Assembly: GCA_013146195.2 (NCBI GenBank)
Contig: CM028379.1
Span: 160,548,437-160,612,436, forward strand
Direction of reading: 5' to 3'
Source of the DNA: Codonopsis lanceolata
Lineage: Eukaryota > Streptophyta > Magnoliopsida > Asterales > Campanulaceae
DNA: 64,000 nucleotides
In this document: piece by piece, positions 1 through 11,805 of the stretch
How positions within the stretch are numbered: position 1 is the stretch's first letter
Layout: each line of letters opens with the position of its first letter
Position numbers and translations under genes: made by a program
Notes under the pieces: model-generated
What the model was told of the DNA's origin: nothing
What the model saw: the letters and a program-made list of their open reading frames with translations, nothing else
Databases searched by the model: none

Positions 1-1757
1 CTTAGGAAATTTTCCTTTTTGCTTTATCGGTTATCCGGGCAAAACATTGATTTTCCTTCCTCAATCTCCTTTGTAGATGTCTGAATTTTTGGAAAACGAT
101 TGTGAAGCCTTCAGTTATGGCAGGAAAAATGATTCTCTGAGCAGTGAGAAGACTTCCCCAGTTGATTATGTGTTGGAAGATGGAGAGGAATCCATGGCCA
201 GACAGGCTGGTCCTGGGCGTGTGGCCCCTCCAATAGTTGATTTGGTTGACTCCTCCAGTGGGCAGGACTCTGGAGAAGAAAGTGTTACTGGCGGCTATAC
301 TGGCGGGCTGGGCCCTGAACCGCGGGTAGACGATGCCGCAGACATGGTCGGGGAGGTACAGCCCGAGCAAGGAGAGACGGCTGGAGGTGCCTCGGAATCT
401 AACGAAACGGATGACATGCCCCTTGCCCGCCGCATGAAGAAAACAGGTCATACCCAAGTGGAGGCCACACTTGAGGATGAGGTAGATGATGTGCCTCTTT
501 CCCGCCGTACAAAGAGAACTGGCTGCATTCAAGTAGGGGCCACGTTGGAAGACGACGATGAGCCCGGCTGGTACATAAATGTCGATGAAAGTCGGTACGC
601 TGCTCACTGGGCCTCTTTGGATACGATTGATAAGGTGACGGCTTGGCTCACTTCCCTCGGGATAGACTCCACCTACTACAAGGCGAGTAAAATGGATGTG
701 CCCAGCGGAGTAGTGCTATCCCGTGAGCAAGGGAATGAACTCCTGTTTTTCGTCGATTTCTTTCGGGTCCGGTTATGCCTTCCGCTAGAGCCCTTTTTAG
801 TGGATTTCTTGCTTGAGACCAAGGCCGTGCCTTGTGATCTGATGCTGAACACTGTCCGAGTGATCACAGCCTTCACGGTTTCCTGTCGCTTGTTGGTCTT
901 CATCCCAGACATGTTTTTTCTTCGTAAGTTATTTATCTTCACTCCAAGCACAGGTGGACGGATTGGAGTGAGGTCCAATTCCAATTTTTTGAGGTTGTTG
1001 GTCGATGCCCCCAGGAAGGTTGAGGCCTGGGACCGGAGGGTCCTCTTCATCGAGTCTCGGTTTGGATGGTCGTTTGCGCCCATGGCAACCAACGAAATAA
1101 AAATTCCCAAGGTCTCCAAGCAAGATTTCAGCTCGGGCGAGATTACCTAGCTGGCGGTGTTGAATGCTACTGTTGGAGTTGTCGAGGAGAATGAGAAAAG
1201 GGTTGGCCAACAATTTCTGCTCGATTGGAAAGAGCTGGTGTGTAATCCACACAACCTATGTCTGGCCGGAGTGATGCGAGCCGAAGTTCTTGGGGTAGAG
1301 CCCCTCTTAATTCATGTTTCTGAGAGACCCCGTCCGTACTGGGGTGATTGCCACGGGCAGATGTTCAAGCGCGAATGCGTAGAGTGTCAACGGTTGGGCC
1401 CTGGCGCGAACTGTCGGCCAGCTTATGAGGACCAGAACGGTTGCCCGTTAATTGTGAACATGCTTTAATTTCAATTTTGATCAATCTTTAATTTGTAGCA
1501 GTACTGATCGTGCCTTGTCTTGTTTCAGGGAAGAAGAATTTTGCGATGTTGAAAAATAGGAAGAAGCAGGCTGATCAGCGGGCAGCCGATTTGAAGGCCA
1601 ATGAGCCCGTTGCCTTGCCCAAGGTCCTATTCTGTATACCAGCCAAGAAATCCTCGGCCTCGGGCAAGGCCTTGAGATTGGTTAAGAAGGCGACGGCCCC
1701 CAAAGTCGTTGCCCCTGTGCAAAAAGAGGCCGCCGTGGTTGTTACTGATAAGGCCGC
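1..1757 (+). pseudogene. Truncated Tat-type accessory ORF (gypsy 'Transposase_28'-like protein)
   Basis: A plus-strand reading frame opens at ATG 77, just after a splice-acceptor-like CTCCTTTGTAG, and stays open to 1468 except for one in-frame TAG at 1148-1150. The first ~170 residues are acidic and low-complexity. The next ~170, with LPLEPFLVDFL and a downstream VRVITAFTVSCRLL stretch, resemble the plant 'putative gypsy type transposon' family (PF04195, from memory). A lysine/alanine-rich segment follows from about 1529 in another frame after TTGTCTTGTTTCAG, so an intron near 1460-1528 is likely. The frame is broken at 1758 by the terminal TG of the Athila LTR. Such ORFs are known as extra, often antisense, genes of Tat-lineage elements, and the element at 14928-27000 has one on its minus strand. 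By analogy, bases 1-1757 are the remains of a minus-strand Tat element. Its function is unknown, and the left end lies outside the window. Confidence 0.7.
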
Positions 1758-3068
1758 TGATCGATGTTTTATTTAATATTTTTCCTTGCAAGTGGACAAG
1801 ACTATTATAGAATAGTATTGGTAGCAAGGGTCGAACCCACAGAGACAAGTGATCACAAACAGTGCAATTTATTGATAGCAAATTATTAATCTAAAGGGGG
1901 TTTTTATATTTATTTTATTCTAACTACTATTTATATTTAGATGTTTAACTAATTAGCAGTAATAACATATATGAAGATCTTATGGTGAGTGACAATCTAG
2001 GATTCTGTGTTTCACTTGTATCTCCTTTATATTCAATTCATCATAATTCTCATTCAATTTCTTGGGTTCGTTCACTAAAGATAAATATAGTCTGTTGAAC
2101 TATTGGTTCAACCTCCATCCCCGCAACATTCATCCATTCTATATCCTAAGCACATGAACTGTCAATCTAGCTGTCATCTAGATTTATGATCTATCTGTCA
2201 CCTAGATCATGTATGAACCTGGTCCTAACTTATCACTCTCGTGCATCGATAGGTCCAATTTATTGTGATGGTGAGCCAGTGTACGACATATGCACATTGG
2301 TCATGCAGTTATCCGCACCTCTAGGCGTTTATTAATTGCGATTACATTCATTTGTTCAAAGCAAAATAATATAGGGATTGATAAACACCACAATCAACAA
2401 GAATTGAATGAACATATATATGAATCAAAACATAAATTTGATACAAGTTACCTCCCACCTCCTAGATTATGGATGATTTAGTTCATCATAGACAATGAAC
2501 AACACATGGAGATGAACGAAAAAATGATTTGATCTTCAATACTTGTAATTACACAATCTAACTATGTTATACAATCTAAAAACTATCTAAAATCTACCTA
2601 AGACTGCTCCCAGCTGTTTTTCTTTGTGTGGCTCTCGGCATCCGACTTCAATATATACTCGGGATTTGTAATCCAATCGAATCTCTGTGTGAAAATACGA
2701 AGATATCGCATTCTGACCACTTTGCGGTCGCAAAGTGTTGAGTACCTTACGTCCGCAAGGTCTCCAGTTCCTTTGGCCTTTGCTTTCTTGCTTCGATAAA
2801 CGTACTGCCTACCTTGCGGTCGCAAGGTCTGAGGTACCTTGCGTCCGCAAGGTCTCCAGATGTGGCTTCCTTCGTTTCTTCTTCATTTTTCATCTTTGGC
2901 CCTTCTTGGAATTTGTACATAAAACCCTGAAGTTTCGCATATTTTCACTAAAAACCCTGAAACTTACAAAACTCACCGAAAACATATATCAGTAGCTAAA
3001 AGCCTCGTGAAATAACATAATTTAAGTCATAGAAGCATATAAAATCGACGTATAAAATACATCGATCA
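1758..3068 (-). repeat. Athila 3' LTR (1311 bp)
   Basis: The repeat has perfect 10-bp inverted ends: TGATCGATGT at 1758 and ACATCGATCA ending at 3068. Its left ~150 bp match 13318-13470 beside the PBS with few differences, which identifies the pair as LTRs. The oligopurine tract adjoining 3068 (on the minus strand) is where a 3' LTR should begin. It contains a cluster of four 18-bp palindromes (2719-2853), annotated separately. Confidence 0.9.
2719..2853. repeat. Four 18-bp palindromes in two 25-bp-spaced pairs (LTR copy)
   Basis: Palindromes lie at 2719-2736 (ACTTTGCGGTCGCAAAGT), 2744-2761 (one arm with a mismatch), 2811-2828 (ACCTTGCGGTCGCAAGGT) and 2836-2853 (ACCTTGCGTCCGCAAGGT). Within each pair the starts are exactly 25 bp apart. 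The first has a C:G to T:A exchange in both arms, so pairing is kept. They sit about 215-350 nt into the LTR in element sense, probably U3. No function is known to me. Confidence 0.9.
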
Positions 3069-3071
3069 AAT

Positions 3072-3083
3072 ACCCCCAAACTT
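3072..3083 (-). promoter_or_regulatory. Athila polypurine tract
   Basis: On the minus strand AAGTTTGGGGG lies immediately upstream of the 3' LTR, the expected site of plus-strand priming during reverse transcription. A TATT spacer separates the tract from the LTR TG. Confidence 0.8.
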
Positions 3084-5430
3084 AAACTTTGCTCGTCCAC
3101 GAGTAAATAATACTTATAAATACAAAAGCATATAAATAACAATTAACAAAAGTGAAAATCTTTTTGGAGGGTGACACTATTTACACTCCTCTATAAACCC
3201 ACAAACTCAAGGAGACTCTTTAGAGTGACTCGACTAAGCAGATAAATACAAAAACTGATAAATACAAAAGCAGATAAAAATTGACTAAAAATAAAACAAA
3301 AATCTTTTTGGCTTCAACCTCAAGTTATACAAGTATGGCATGCAAAGCAGTCTCAGTTCGATGCTCACCACATATAGACTTAGTCACATAAAACCAATTG
3401 ATCTTTTCTTAAAACTGCTATTACTTCTAATCTCTCCGTGTGTGTGTGATCTACAGTCTTAGAGAATATCTTAACTAAAACAGTTTTATTAAGCTAAACA
3501 CCACATTCATATGAAAATCAAAATTTAGTAGAAAATCATGCATTAAGAATTATGAGATCTACCATCCAAACCCGGTCAGTTACAGACAGGAAGGTCCCAA
3601 GGATTTCAAAGACTTATACATCCATCCCATGCACTTCTATGTATGACATACAATGCTCTCCTATCCCAATGACTTGTAATAGCTAAGATTATGCTAACAC
3701 AGTGAGCTTTAGGGCGAATAATAATGAACATGAAGTGTTTGATCAATTCCATATGACTCACTTGACAGTTAAAACAACATAAGCATTGGCAAGAAGATCA
3801 TTATGTCTTTATTTAGCTTGTAATGTAAGGCCAAGGTGTTGGGGGATATGATGGAAATGGATTGGAATTCAAAGTGAGAGAGTAAGACTACCCTTTATCC
3901 CTCATACTTCCAAGAAAAAAAAAGTTTTCCCTATTTAGGCTAGGACCTGCAAAGACTACAAGTGGAGAGGTGCTTTTCGTTACTTTTCAGTTTTCTTCTT
4001 TCCCCCCCCCTCCCAAACTTGTTTTGGGCAATATATACTTCTAAAAATATCACATCATTCTTATCAGTAGAATTTTTCTGACATATTTTCTCTTGAAAGC
4101 TATGCTTCCATTTGAATCTTTGTTACACTCTTCTTCTTCCGTTTCATTTTTCGTCGACACATAATTTTTTTCTTTTCTTTTTCTATATTTTTTTTGTTTC
4201 GACGACGGAAAGAAGAAGTCTTCCGAAAAATGGCCTAACTGAAAAGAAGTGGTCCTCCAAAAATCAATTTCCCCACACACATCCTACTCTCTCAAAGGGT
4301 AGGCTAAAAGTTTATAAACTTTTAGGGTTAAGCTAATGTGAGTAATAAAAATGATGACGAATGGGGGTTTAAATAGTGTGCTTAGCACACTCCATTCTTT
4401 TTCATTAGGCTCAACGGGGACACTAGGGATATTTTTAGTATAGGTTAGGGAATATTTAGGCTCTAACGATCCAAAGATGGCCTAAGTCATTTATTAATGC
4501 CAAATGTGCATGTAGTTTTTAAAGTAAGTTAGACATACAAAATATCATATCAACTATGGGAATTGTGGGGTTGAATGTTTAGCATCACTGGATTTCACAT
4601 AAGCATTCGCTAAGACAGATGGTAGGGACAATTGAGACTAACATGCAGACATGATTCGAAAGTGTGATTGAGATATATAAATGAGAAAAATCCAAGGGAT
4701 CTATCTATCATGCAATTGACCCTAAGTCACAATTTAATGCAACAATTATGTTCGAATGACTATGCATCATATTCTTGTGCATATCTTGTTGTAATGAAGT
4801 AGGTGCTATAAACTTTATAAAACTATTCTAATCAATCCATAATTATGACTGGTGTGGGTGTATGAAGAATTTGGAGAAAAGTAAAAGTTTCGCAAAATCA
4901 AGTAAATTCCAGATGGATCTACGGACTAGCTATGCGGTTCATTGAATTAACTCCTCATCGACTACGACTAGCATTACCACACCTAAACTTGAGGATGAAA
5001 ATTTTTGAAATATTTTATTTTTTTGATTTTGATTTTGAATTTTTTTTAATAAGAAAATTGGAGATGATGACGATGACTCTTTTGATGATGGGTTCCTATA
5101 AGAGGAATCCAAGAGCATCCAATGTGAGTGTATTCTGGTCAAGGCAACACCTCCGAAAAATAAAATAAAAATTAAAAACAGGAAAATAGGGTGAAGAGTT
5201 AAATGGTCATCAAGAAAAGAAATTTTTCTTCACCCTAGAAACATAGCCCAACTCCATTTCTCATTTGGCTAGGACCTGCTAGGACTCTAAGCTTAGAATC
5301 CCCCCCCAAACTTAATTTCTATTTTGTCCTCAAAATTGAGGAACATATGAGTGGATTGATGGGGACGGACAAATATCAAAAGGAAATAGCAGGTCCACCT
5401 AACGAAAGAGGATGGAACTTGGGCCTCGAC
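3084..5430. other. Athila 3' internal noncoding region
   Basis: About 2.3 kb between the env-position ORF and the PPT. I find no credible coding frame; the short frames present are low-complexity. It contains further C-rich tracts followed by AAACTT (about 4000-4019 and 5300-5311) that resemble the PPT on the minus strand, a GTGTGCTTAGCACAC inverted repeat near 4376, and degenerate GATAAATACAAAA-type direct repeats at about 3110-3280. Confidence 0.6.
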
Positions 5431-6468
5431 TCACGGTGAGTCGGGCGGAGATAACGAATGAGGACGAAACTCGGGGATCGTGCTAGGTGGCAGCCCATAA
5501 TAATTTGAGACATTATGTCCCACAGTGTTAACCCAGCCGAAAAATTTCAGCTGGTCGGCACGCATTTGTGCCAACTGCTGACTCACCATATCAGTTTGGA
5601 GGATAGTTTCCTCCAACCTGTTGGAGATCTCCACGAGTGGGTCCTCCTCCTCCTCTTCGGGTTCTTCTCCGTGAGGAACCCCCACTCTCGGCTGCTGGTG
5701 GTGCTCAAACAAAATGGCCCTAGTAATGGCCGGACCAACCTTAAGCCTCTCCGCGTGTCTGGGCCATCTCACGCCTGCCCTCATACACAACTCGATGATT
5801 AAATGCGGGAACGCGAACCCCGCATTCGTGGCACTTCTAATAAGGGTCTTGATTTGGCCATTGATTAGACGGCCAACATCAACAGACCCACCGTATGTTG
5901 GTGACTGGAGGGCATGAGACGACCACAAACAAATTTGAACACGGGCTTGGCCGTGTTCAGAAGGAAGGACTCCCCCATAGTGCGTGGACCGAAGGGTGGA
6001 TTATGGTTGTAGGTCCACTCAACACCAGGGAGGGCGATGGTCGCACTGACCACCTCTACAGGGATAGGGGGATGGAGGTGTATGCTAAAATGATCGGCAC
6101 CAACCGCAAAGTTGGAGGTGCCGAAATATTCGTTAATGCTTTGGGACGAAAAGTCTACTACAACGTCCCTAACATTAACGGTGTCTAAAACACCCCCATC
6201 TATGCCAATGCTGCCATTGGCATAGAACTCTCGGACAATAGGCACCACAGTTGCCCTTTCCGGAGAGTCGGTCAAACGCCCCCACCTACGGGCCGTAAAA
6301 TTGGGATGGAGGCCAAATTCTTCAGCCTTGAATCCCCTCTCGGGAACCAAGGACTTGGAGAGTTTGGCCGTATATTTTTCAGAGGCCTCGTAGGACACGA
6401 ATCGGGTGTGGTCAAAATTAGGTTCCTCCTCCTGAACAGGGCGGGAGGACGAAGCACCGGTATTTCTA
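5431..6468 (-). pseudogene. Athila third ORF (env position), frameshifted
   Basis: Reading on the minus strand, an open frame with no clear ATG starts just after a stop near 6468, beginning with a serine-rich stretch, and runs to 5865. A second frame, entered near 5925, continues the same protein to 5431, so a single small indel breaks it. Recognisable parts include VPIVREFYANG, VRDVVVDFSSQSIN, then LIIELCMRAGV and an acidic EEPEEEEED tract. I associate this with the plant 'putative plant transposon protein' domain found in Athila-type ORFs. It occupies the position of the env-like ORF of Athila elements. I see no convincing signal peptide or membrane segment, so there is no support for an envelope function. 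The missing ATG suggests a spliced 5' end or decay. Confidence 0.72.
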
Positions 6469-7476
6469 CGCTATCTAAATATTTAGTTTGAATTAAAATT
6501 AAAAAACTAAAGATTTAACAGTTAAAATAAGTTTTTAGAATTTTTTAAAATTTTAAAATTAAAAATTATTCCTAAAGCATGCAAAATTTTATCTACGTTA
6601 AAATATGTCTAACACCCTAGCATGCAAAGATTTGACGTAAAAATTAAAGAAAGGGGTTAGGATTACTTGTTGGTTGCAGCTTTAGAGTTGAATGCAGCCG
6701 GAGTGGTTGATCGGTGTCAGCAACAATGGTGTTGTCTTCCTCTTTCTTCAAAGTTTCTTCAAGTCTTTAATGGAGTGCAATGGAGTTGGTGGAAGAGGTG
6801 TAGAAGATGAAGAGTTTAAAGAGGGAGGAGATCTTTGGAGTAGGAGCCGAGTTTTAGAACTCTCGCCGGATTTTTGAAGGGAAGAGGCTGCTGCTTCACT
6901 GCTTGAAGGAGGGAAAAAGGAATTCTGGTGATTCTGCAATTGATCCCGGTACTGTCTTAAATAAGGGGACCTTGCGATCGCAAGGTCTGCCACACCTTGC
7001 GACCGCAAGGTGGTCAGTCAAACCGTTTGATATTCCACTGATTCCCCATGTTCTGACGGTACGATGCACGATATTCGCATTTACTGAGGACCTTGCGGTC
7101 GCAAGGTCCCCCACACCTTGCGTCCGCAAGGTGGGCATAATTGATCCCACTTGATTTCCTTTCTTTCTTTTCAACAGTTTTGCAATTCAGCCCTTTTCCG
7201 TTAACTTCCGTTATGTTTTGTAACTTTCCTGTATTGCAAAAACTTAACAAAAATTCTAAACTAAAATTATTAGTAACATATAAATACAACATTAAAATGC
7301 TTTTCTCCCCCAAACTTGAATTTTGGCATATTTAATTAAAAATTAAATATCCAAAAATTAATTTAACGGAGAATAGCATATTTAAACTAACTATAAAAGA
7401 ATTAACATTCAAAATAGTGGGTTGCCTCCCACTTAGCGCCTTTGTTTAACGTCTTTGGCTCGACCAAACTGCAAGC
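6469..7476. other. Athila spacer between pol and third ORF
   Basis: A noncoding kilobase holding an AAGTTTGGGGG oligopurine tract (minus strand, 7307-7318) and the second palindrome cluster (6969-7132). The order of purine tract then palindromes mirrors the PPT/LTR junction at 3083-2719. Confidence 0.6.
6969..7132. repeat. Four 18-bp palindromes in two 25-bp-spaced pairs (internal copy)
   Basis: Palindromes at 6969-6986 (ACCTTGCGATCGCAAGGT), 6994-7011 (ACCTTGCGACCGCAAGGT), 7090-7107 (ACCTTGCGGTCGCAAGGT) and 7115-7132 (ACCTTGCGTCCGCAAGGT). All have identical 8-bp arms with only the central two bases varying. Start-to-start spacing inside both pairs is 25 bp, as in the LTR cluster, while spacing between pairs differs (96 bp here, 67 bp in the LTR). 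Confidence 0.92.
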
Positions 7477-10400
7477 CTAATCCTGGTGTGGTTCATTGTC
7501 AGCCAAACGAATTAACTCAATTGTTCGTTCAACTGACATCGGCTCTAGGTATGGCTTGAGTCGGTGTCCATTAACTTTGAAAATTTCATTATTTTTAGGA
7601 TTTTGAATATCAACAGTTCCATGAGGATAAATTCGTATGATTATAAAAGGACCAGACCATTTAGATTTTAACTTTCTGGGGAATAGCCTAAGTCTAGAAT
7701 TAAAAAGTAACACTTTCATCCCTGGATGAAACATTTTGTTGGCTAATCCCATGTCATGATATTTTTTGGTCTTCTCTTTATATGTTTTAACATTCTCATA
7801 CGAATTCAACCTATGTTCTTCTAATTTATTTAATTGAAACAATCTTTCCTCTCTAGTCAAAGTTAAATCTAAATTCAATTCTTTAACAGCCCAATAGGCT
7901 TTATGCTCAATTTCAACTGGTAAATGACAGGCTTTGCCATATACCATTCTATATGGACTCATTCCTATGGGAGTTTTAAAAGCAGTTCGGTATGCCCATA
8001 AAGCATCCTTGAGTTTAGATTCTCAATCCTTACGATTAGGCCTAACAGTCTTTTCTAATACTGCTTTTATTTGTCTATTGCTTACCTCTACTTGGCCGGA
8101 TGTTTGAGGATGATAAGGTGTATCTAACTTGTGAGTTACACCATGTTTCTTGAGGACATTATTCAACAACTTATTGGTAAAGTGAGTTCCTTGGTCACTT
8201 ATTATGGCCTTAGGTACTCCATATCCAACAAATAAATCTTCTACGAATTTAACCACTGTTTTGCCATCGTTTGTCTTGGTTGCTACTGCTTCAGTACATT
8301 TAGATACGTAATCAACTGCTACCAAAATATACTCATAATTATTTTATACTGGAAAAGGACCCATGAAATCTATACCCCAGACATCAAAGATTTCAACAAC
8401 CAAATTAATATGCAAGGGCATTTCATTTCTCTTTCCTATTCCACCTGTTCTTTGACACTTACCACATGTTCTATAAAATAGTTCACAATCTCTAAAAACA
8501 GTAGGCCAATATAAACCTGATTGCAAAATTTTTCTAGTAGTTTTGTTTCCACTAAAATGACCTCCACAAGAGTATCCATGGCAGAGTTCCATAATACCTT
8601 GTTGGTCTTTTTCTGGAATACATCTCCTTATTAAAGAATCTGAACAAATTTTGTATAAATGTGGTGCTTCCCAAAAATAATTTTTCGTTTCCGCCAAAAA
8701 TTTCTTCTTTTCATAATGATCAAAATTAGGATTAATGATATCAGACACATAGTAATTGACAAAATCTGCATACCAAGGGTCTGAATCTTTAATTGCTAAA
8801 AGTTGCTCATCAGGAAAATCATCATTTATGGGAACGGGATCATCAAGAAATTGACGTTCAAGTAAGGGTGAAAATTCTAATCTAGACAAATGGTCAGCTA
8901 CGACATTCTCGGTTCCCTTTTTATCTTTGATTGTAATGTCAAATTCTTGTAATAATAACATCCATCTAATTAATCTTGGTTTAACATCTTTCTTACTTAA
9001 CAAATATTTTAATGCAGAATGATCAGAAAATATTATCACCTTTGATCCTAATAGATATGATCTAAATTTTTCTAAAGCATAAACAACTACTAAAAACTCT
9101 TTTTCTGTAGTTGTATAATTTAATTGTGCATCATTTAGAGTTCTACTAGCATAGTGGATCACATGAGGCTTTCTATCTACCCTTTGTCCTAACACGGCTC
9201 CAATAGCAAAATCTGATGCATTACACATGATTTCAAAAGGAAGTGACCAATCAGGGCCGGATAAAATAGGGGCAGTAGTTAATTTTTCTTTCAATAAATT
9301 AAAAGCTTCTAAGCATTCTTTATCAAAAATAAATTATGTGTCTTTTGCTAACAAATTACATAGAGGCTTACAGATTTTGGAAAAAACTTTTATAAATCTT
9401 CTATAAAAACCAGCATGCCCTAGAAAACTTCTAACACCTTTAACTGAAGTGGGAGGGGGTAGTTGTGAAATAACTTCAATTTTAGCTTTATCAACTTCAA
9501 TGCCTTTATTTGAAACAACATGCCCTAAGACAATTCCATGTTTAACCATGAAGTGACTTTTCTCCCAACTTAAAGTTAAATTCGTTTCACAGCATCTTTT
9601 CAAGACTGATGTCATATTTTCTAAACAGTGATCAAAAGAATTTCCAAAAACTGAAAAATCATCCATGAAAACTTTAACACATCTTTCAACTAAATCTGAA
9701 AATATAGAAATCATGCATCTTTGAAAAATAGCTGGTGCATTACATAATCCAAATGACATTCTCCTAAAGGCAAAAGTACCAAAGGGGCATGTAAAAGTTG
9801 TTTTCTCTTGGTCTTCTGGTGTAACATGGATCTGATTGTAACCAGAAAAACCATCAAGAAAGTAATAATATTCATGACTGGCTAGTCTTTCAAGGATCTG
9901 ATCAATAAATGGCAAAGGAAAGCGGTCTTTCCTAGTTGCCGCATTAAGTTTTCGCAAATCAATGCATATTCTATAACCAGTTATTGTTCTAGTAGGGACT
10001 AATTCATCTTTCTCATTTTTAACAACCGTAATTCCTGACTTTTTAGGAACTACTTGAACAGGACTAACCCATTTACTATCTGATATAGGGTAAATTATAC
10101 GCGCATCTAAGAGCTTAAGAACTTATTTTCTTACAGCTTCTTTCATGTGTGGGTTAAGTCTTCTTTGCCTTTCTTGTGAAGGTTTACTACCTTCTTCTAA
10201 GTGAATTTTATGCATGCACATAGATTGACTAATACCTTTTAAATCAGCTAAGGACCATCCTAAAGCTTCTCTATGTGTCCATAAAACTTTTAATAAACTA
10301 GCTTCTTGCTCTTCCTTTAAGTCGGCTGCTATAATAACAGGAAAAGTGTTACCTTCCCCTAAAAATGCATATTTTAAATGGGGTGGTAATGACTTTAATT

Positions 10401-11805
10401 CTTCAACTTTAGGAGAATTAATAGATGGCATAAATTCAGAATTTTCTGCTTTAATTGTTTATTTTATTTTAGCCTCATCATTCTTTACTTTATCTTCTTC
10501 TTTATTTTCTACTTCAACATTCTCTAATTCAATTTCTTCAAAGAGAGATTTCAGAATCTCTACTTCATCTTCCTTGATTTCATTACTTTCTTCTATTTTA
10601 TCAATTTTATCAGAACTATTTTATGATTCTTTCTCTATTTCTTCTTTATCTTTCTTTTTACTTGCTTCTAATTTCTCTCTCTCTAGTCTTTCTTCCTCTT
10701 CTATTTCTCTTTCAATTTCATCAATGTCAATTTTTATGGGAGGGATAGGACTATCATCATAAACTATAAATCTATCTCTCTCATAATCTTCATCTTTATT
10801 ATCTTCTTATAAAACTTCGGATGATAATTTTTCAATTTCATCTATTGAAAAACACGCATTAATGTCACTAGGTCTATTCATAGCATCAAAAACAGAAATT
10901 TCAACTGTTTCTCCTAGGACTGACATTGTGAGTTTACCATTTTTCACATTAATCATTGTATTGGCAGTGGCCATAAATGGTCTGCCTAACAATATAGGAA
11001 CTTCATTATTTGTGCAAATCTTCATTTCCATCTCTAGAACCACAAAGTCAACTGGAATGATTAATTTATCAACCTGAACTAGGATGTCTTCCACTATACC
11101 CAAGGGATATTTAACTGAGCGATCAGCTAGTTATAATTGCATAGTAGTGGGTTTTAGTTCTCCTAGCCCTAACTGTTTATAGACCGCAAAAGGCATTAAG
11201 TTAATACTTGCTCCTAAATCTAGCATTGATTTCATCTTTTTTGAGCTTCCCAAGGAAACTTGGATATTAAAGCTACCAGGATCTTTTAACTTAGGGGGTA
11301 GTTCATGTTGTAAAACAGAACTTACGTTTTCAGAAACAATAATTTTTTCATTGTTTTCAAACTTGTGTTTCTTAGAGTGAAGGTCTTTGAAAAACTTTGT
11401 ATAAGCTGTAATATTTTTAATAACATTAAGTAAAGGGAGATTAACATTCACTTTGGATAACATATTATAAATTTTCGTCAATTGTTTGTCCATTCGATTT
11501 TTCATAAGTCTTCTTGGAAACGGAATTGGAGGAACATAAGGTGGTGGAGCCACATAAGGTTCCTCTTCTTCTTGATTTACTTCTTTTTCAACTTCTACTG
11601 GATTTTCTTTATTTTGAACCTCTTTTTCTTGTTCCTTATTTGGGACTTCAACTTCAACTTCTACTTCTTGATTACTTAATTCATTCTCTTTACTATTATT
11701 ATTACCCTTTTCAATTTCCTTTTCAGAATTTTCTACTGTAACAGGCACCTTAGAAGAAGGATCAGAATCACTTACCTCTTCTCCTATTACCTTACCGCTT
11801 CGCAA
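7477..11805 (-). pseudogene. Athila pol (protease, RT, RNase H, integrase) with eight nonsense codons
   Basis: One minus-strand frame runs from 11805 to the stop at 7477-7479 without a single frameshift, but has internal stops at 11131, 10807, 10621, 10459, 10123, 9334, 8344 and 8023 (left coordinates; seven TAA, one TGA). Protease has LDLGASINLMP near 11190-11220. RT has the YNQI region and FMDD catalytic motif near 9658-9669. RNase H begins near 9260 but carries CNAS where the catalytic CDAS is usual. Integrase has the H-H-C-C zinc site (HGYSCGGH to CGKC), then WGIDFMGPFP, SDQGTHFTN and QVEVSNRQ holding the D, D and E residues. A lysine/glutamate-rich linker separates protease from gag. It would supply reverse transcription and integration, but is inactive as it stands. 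Confidence 0.93.

Noticed and set aside
2598..2995. Short proteins over the palindrome clusters (also 6748-7313)
   Set aside because: Repeated RSQG/ATARS-type peptides on both strands simply arise from translating the palindromes; no codon or domain support.
5431..6468. Envelope protein of an endogenous retrovirus
   Set aside because: The position is env-like, but I see no signal peptide, fusion or membrane anchor; the similarity is to plant transposon-associated proteins.
10346..10762. Serine-rich plus-strand ORF
   Set aside because: It is the antisense of the lysine/glutamate-rich linker in Athila pol.
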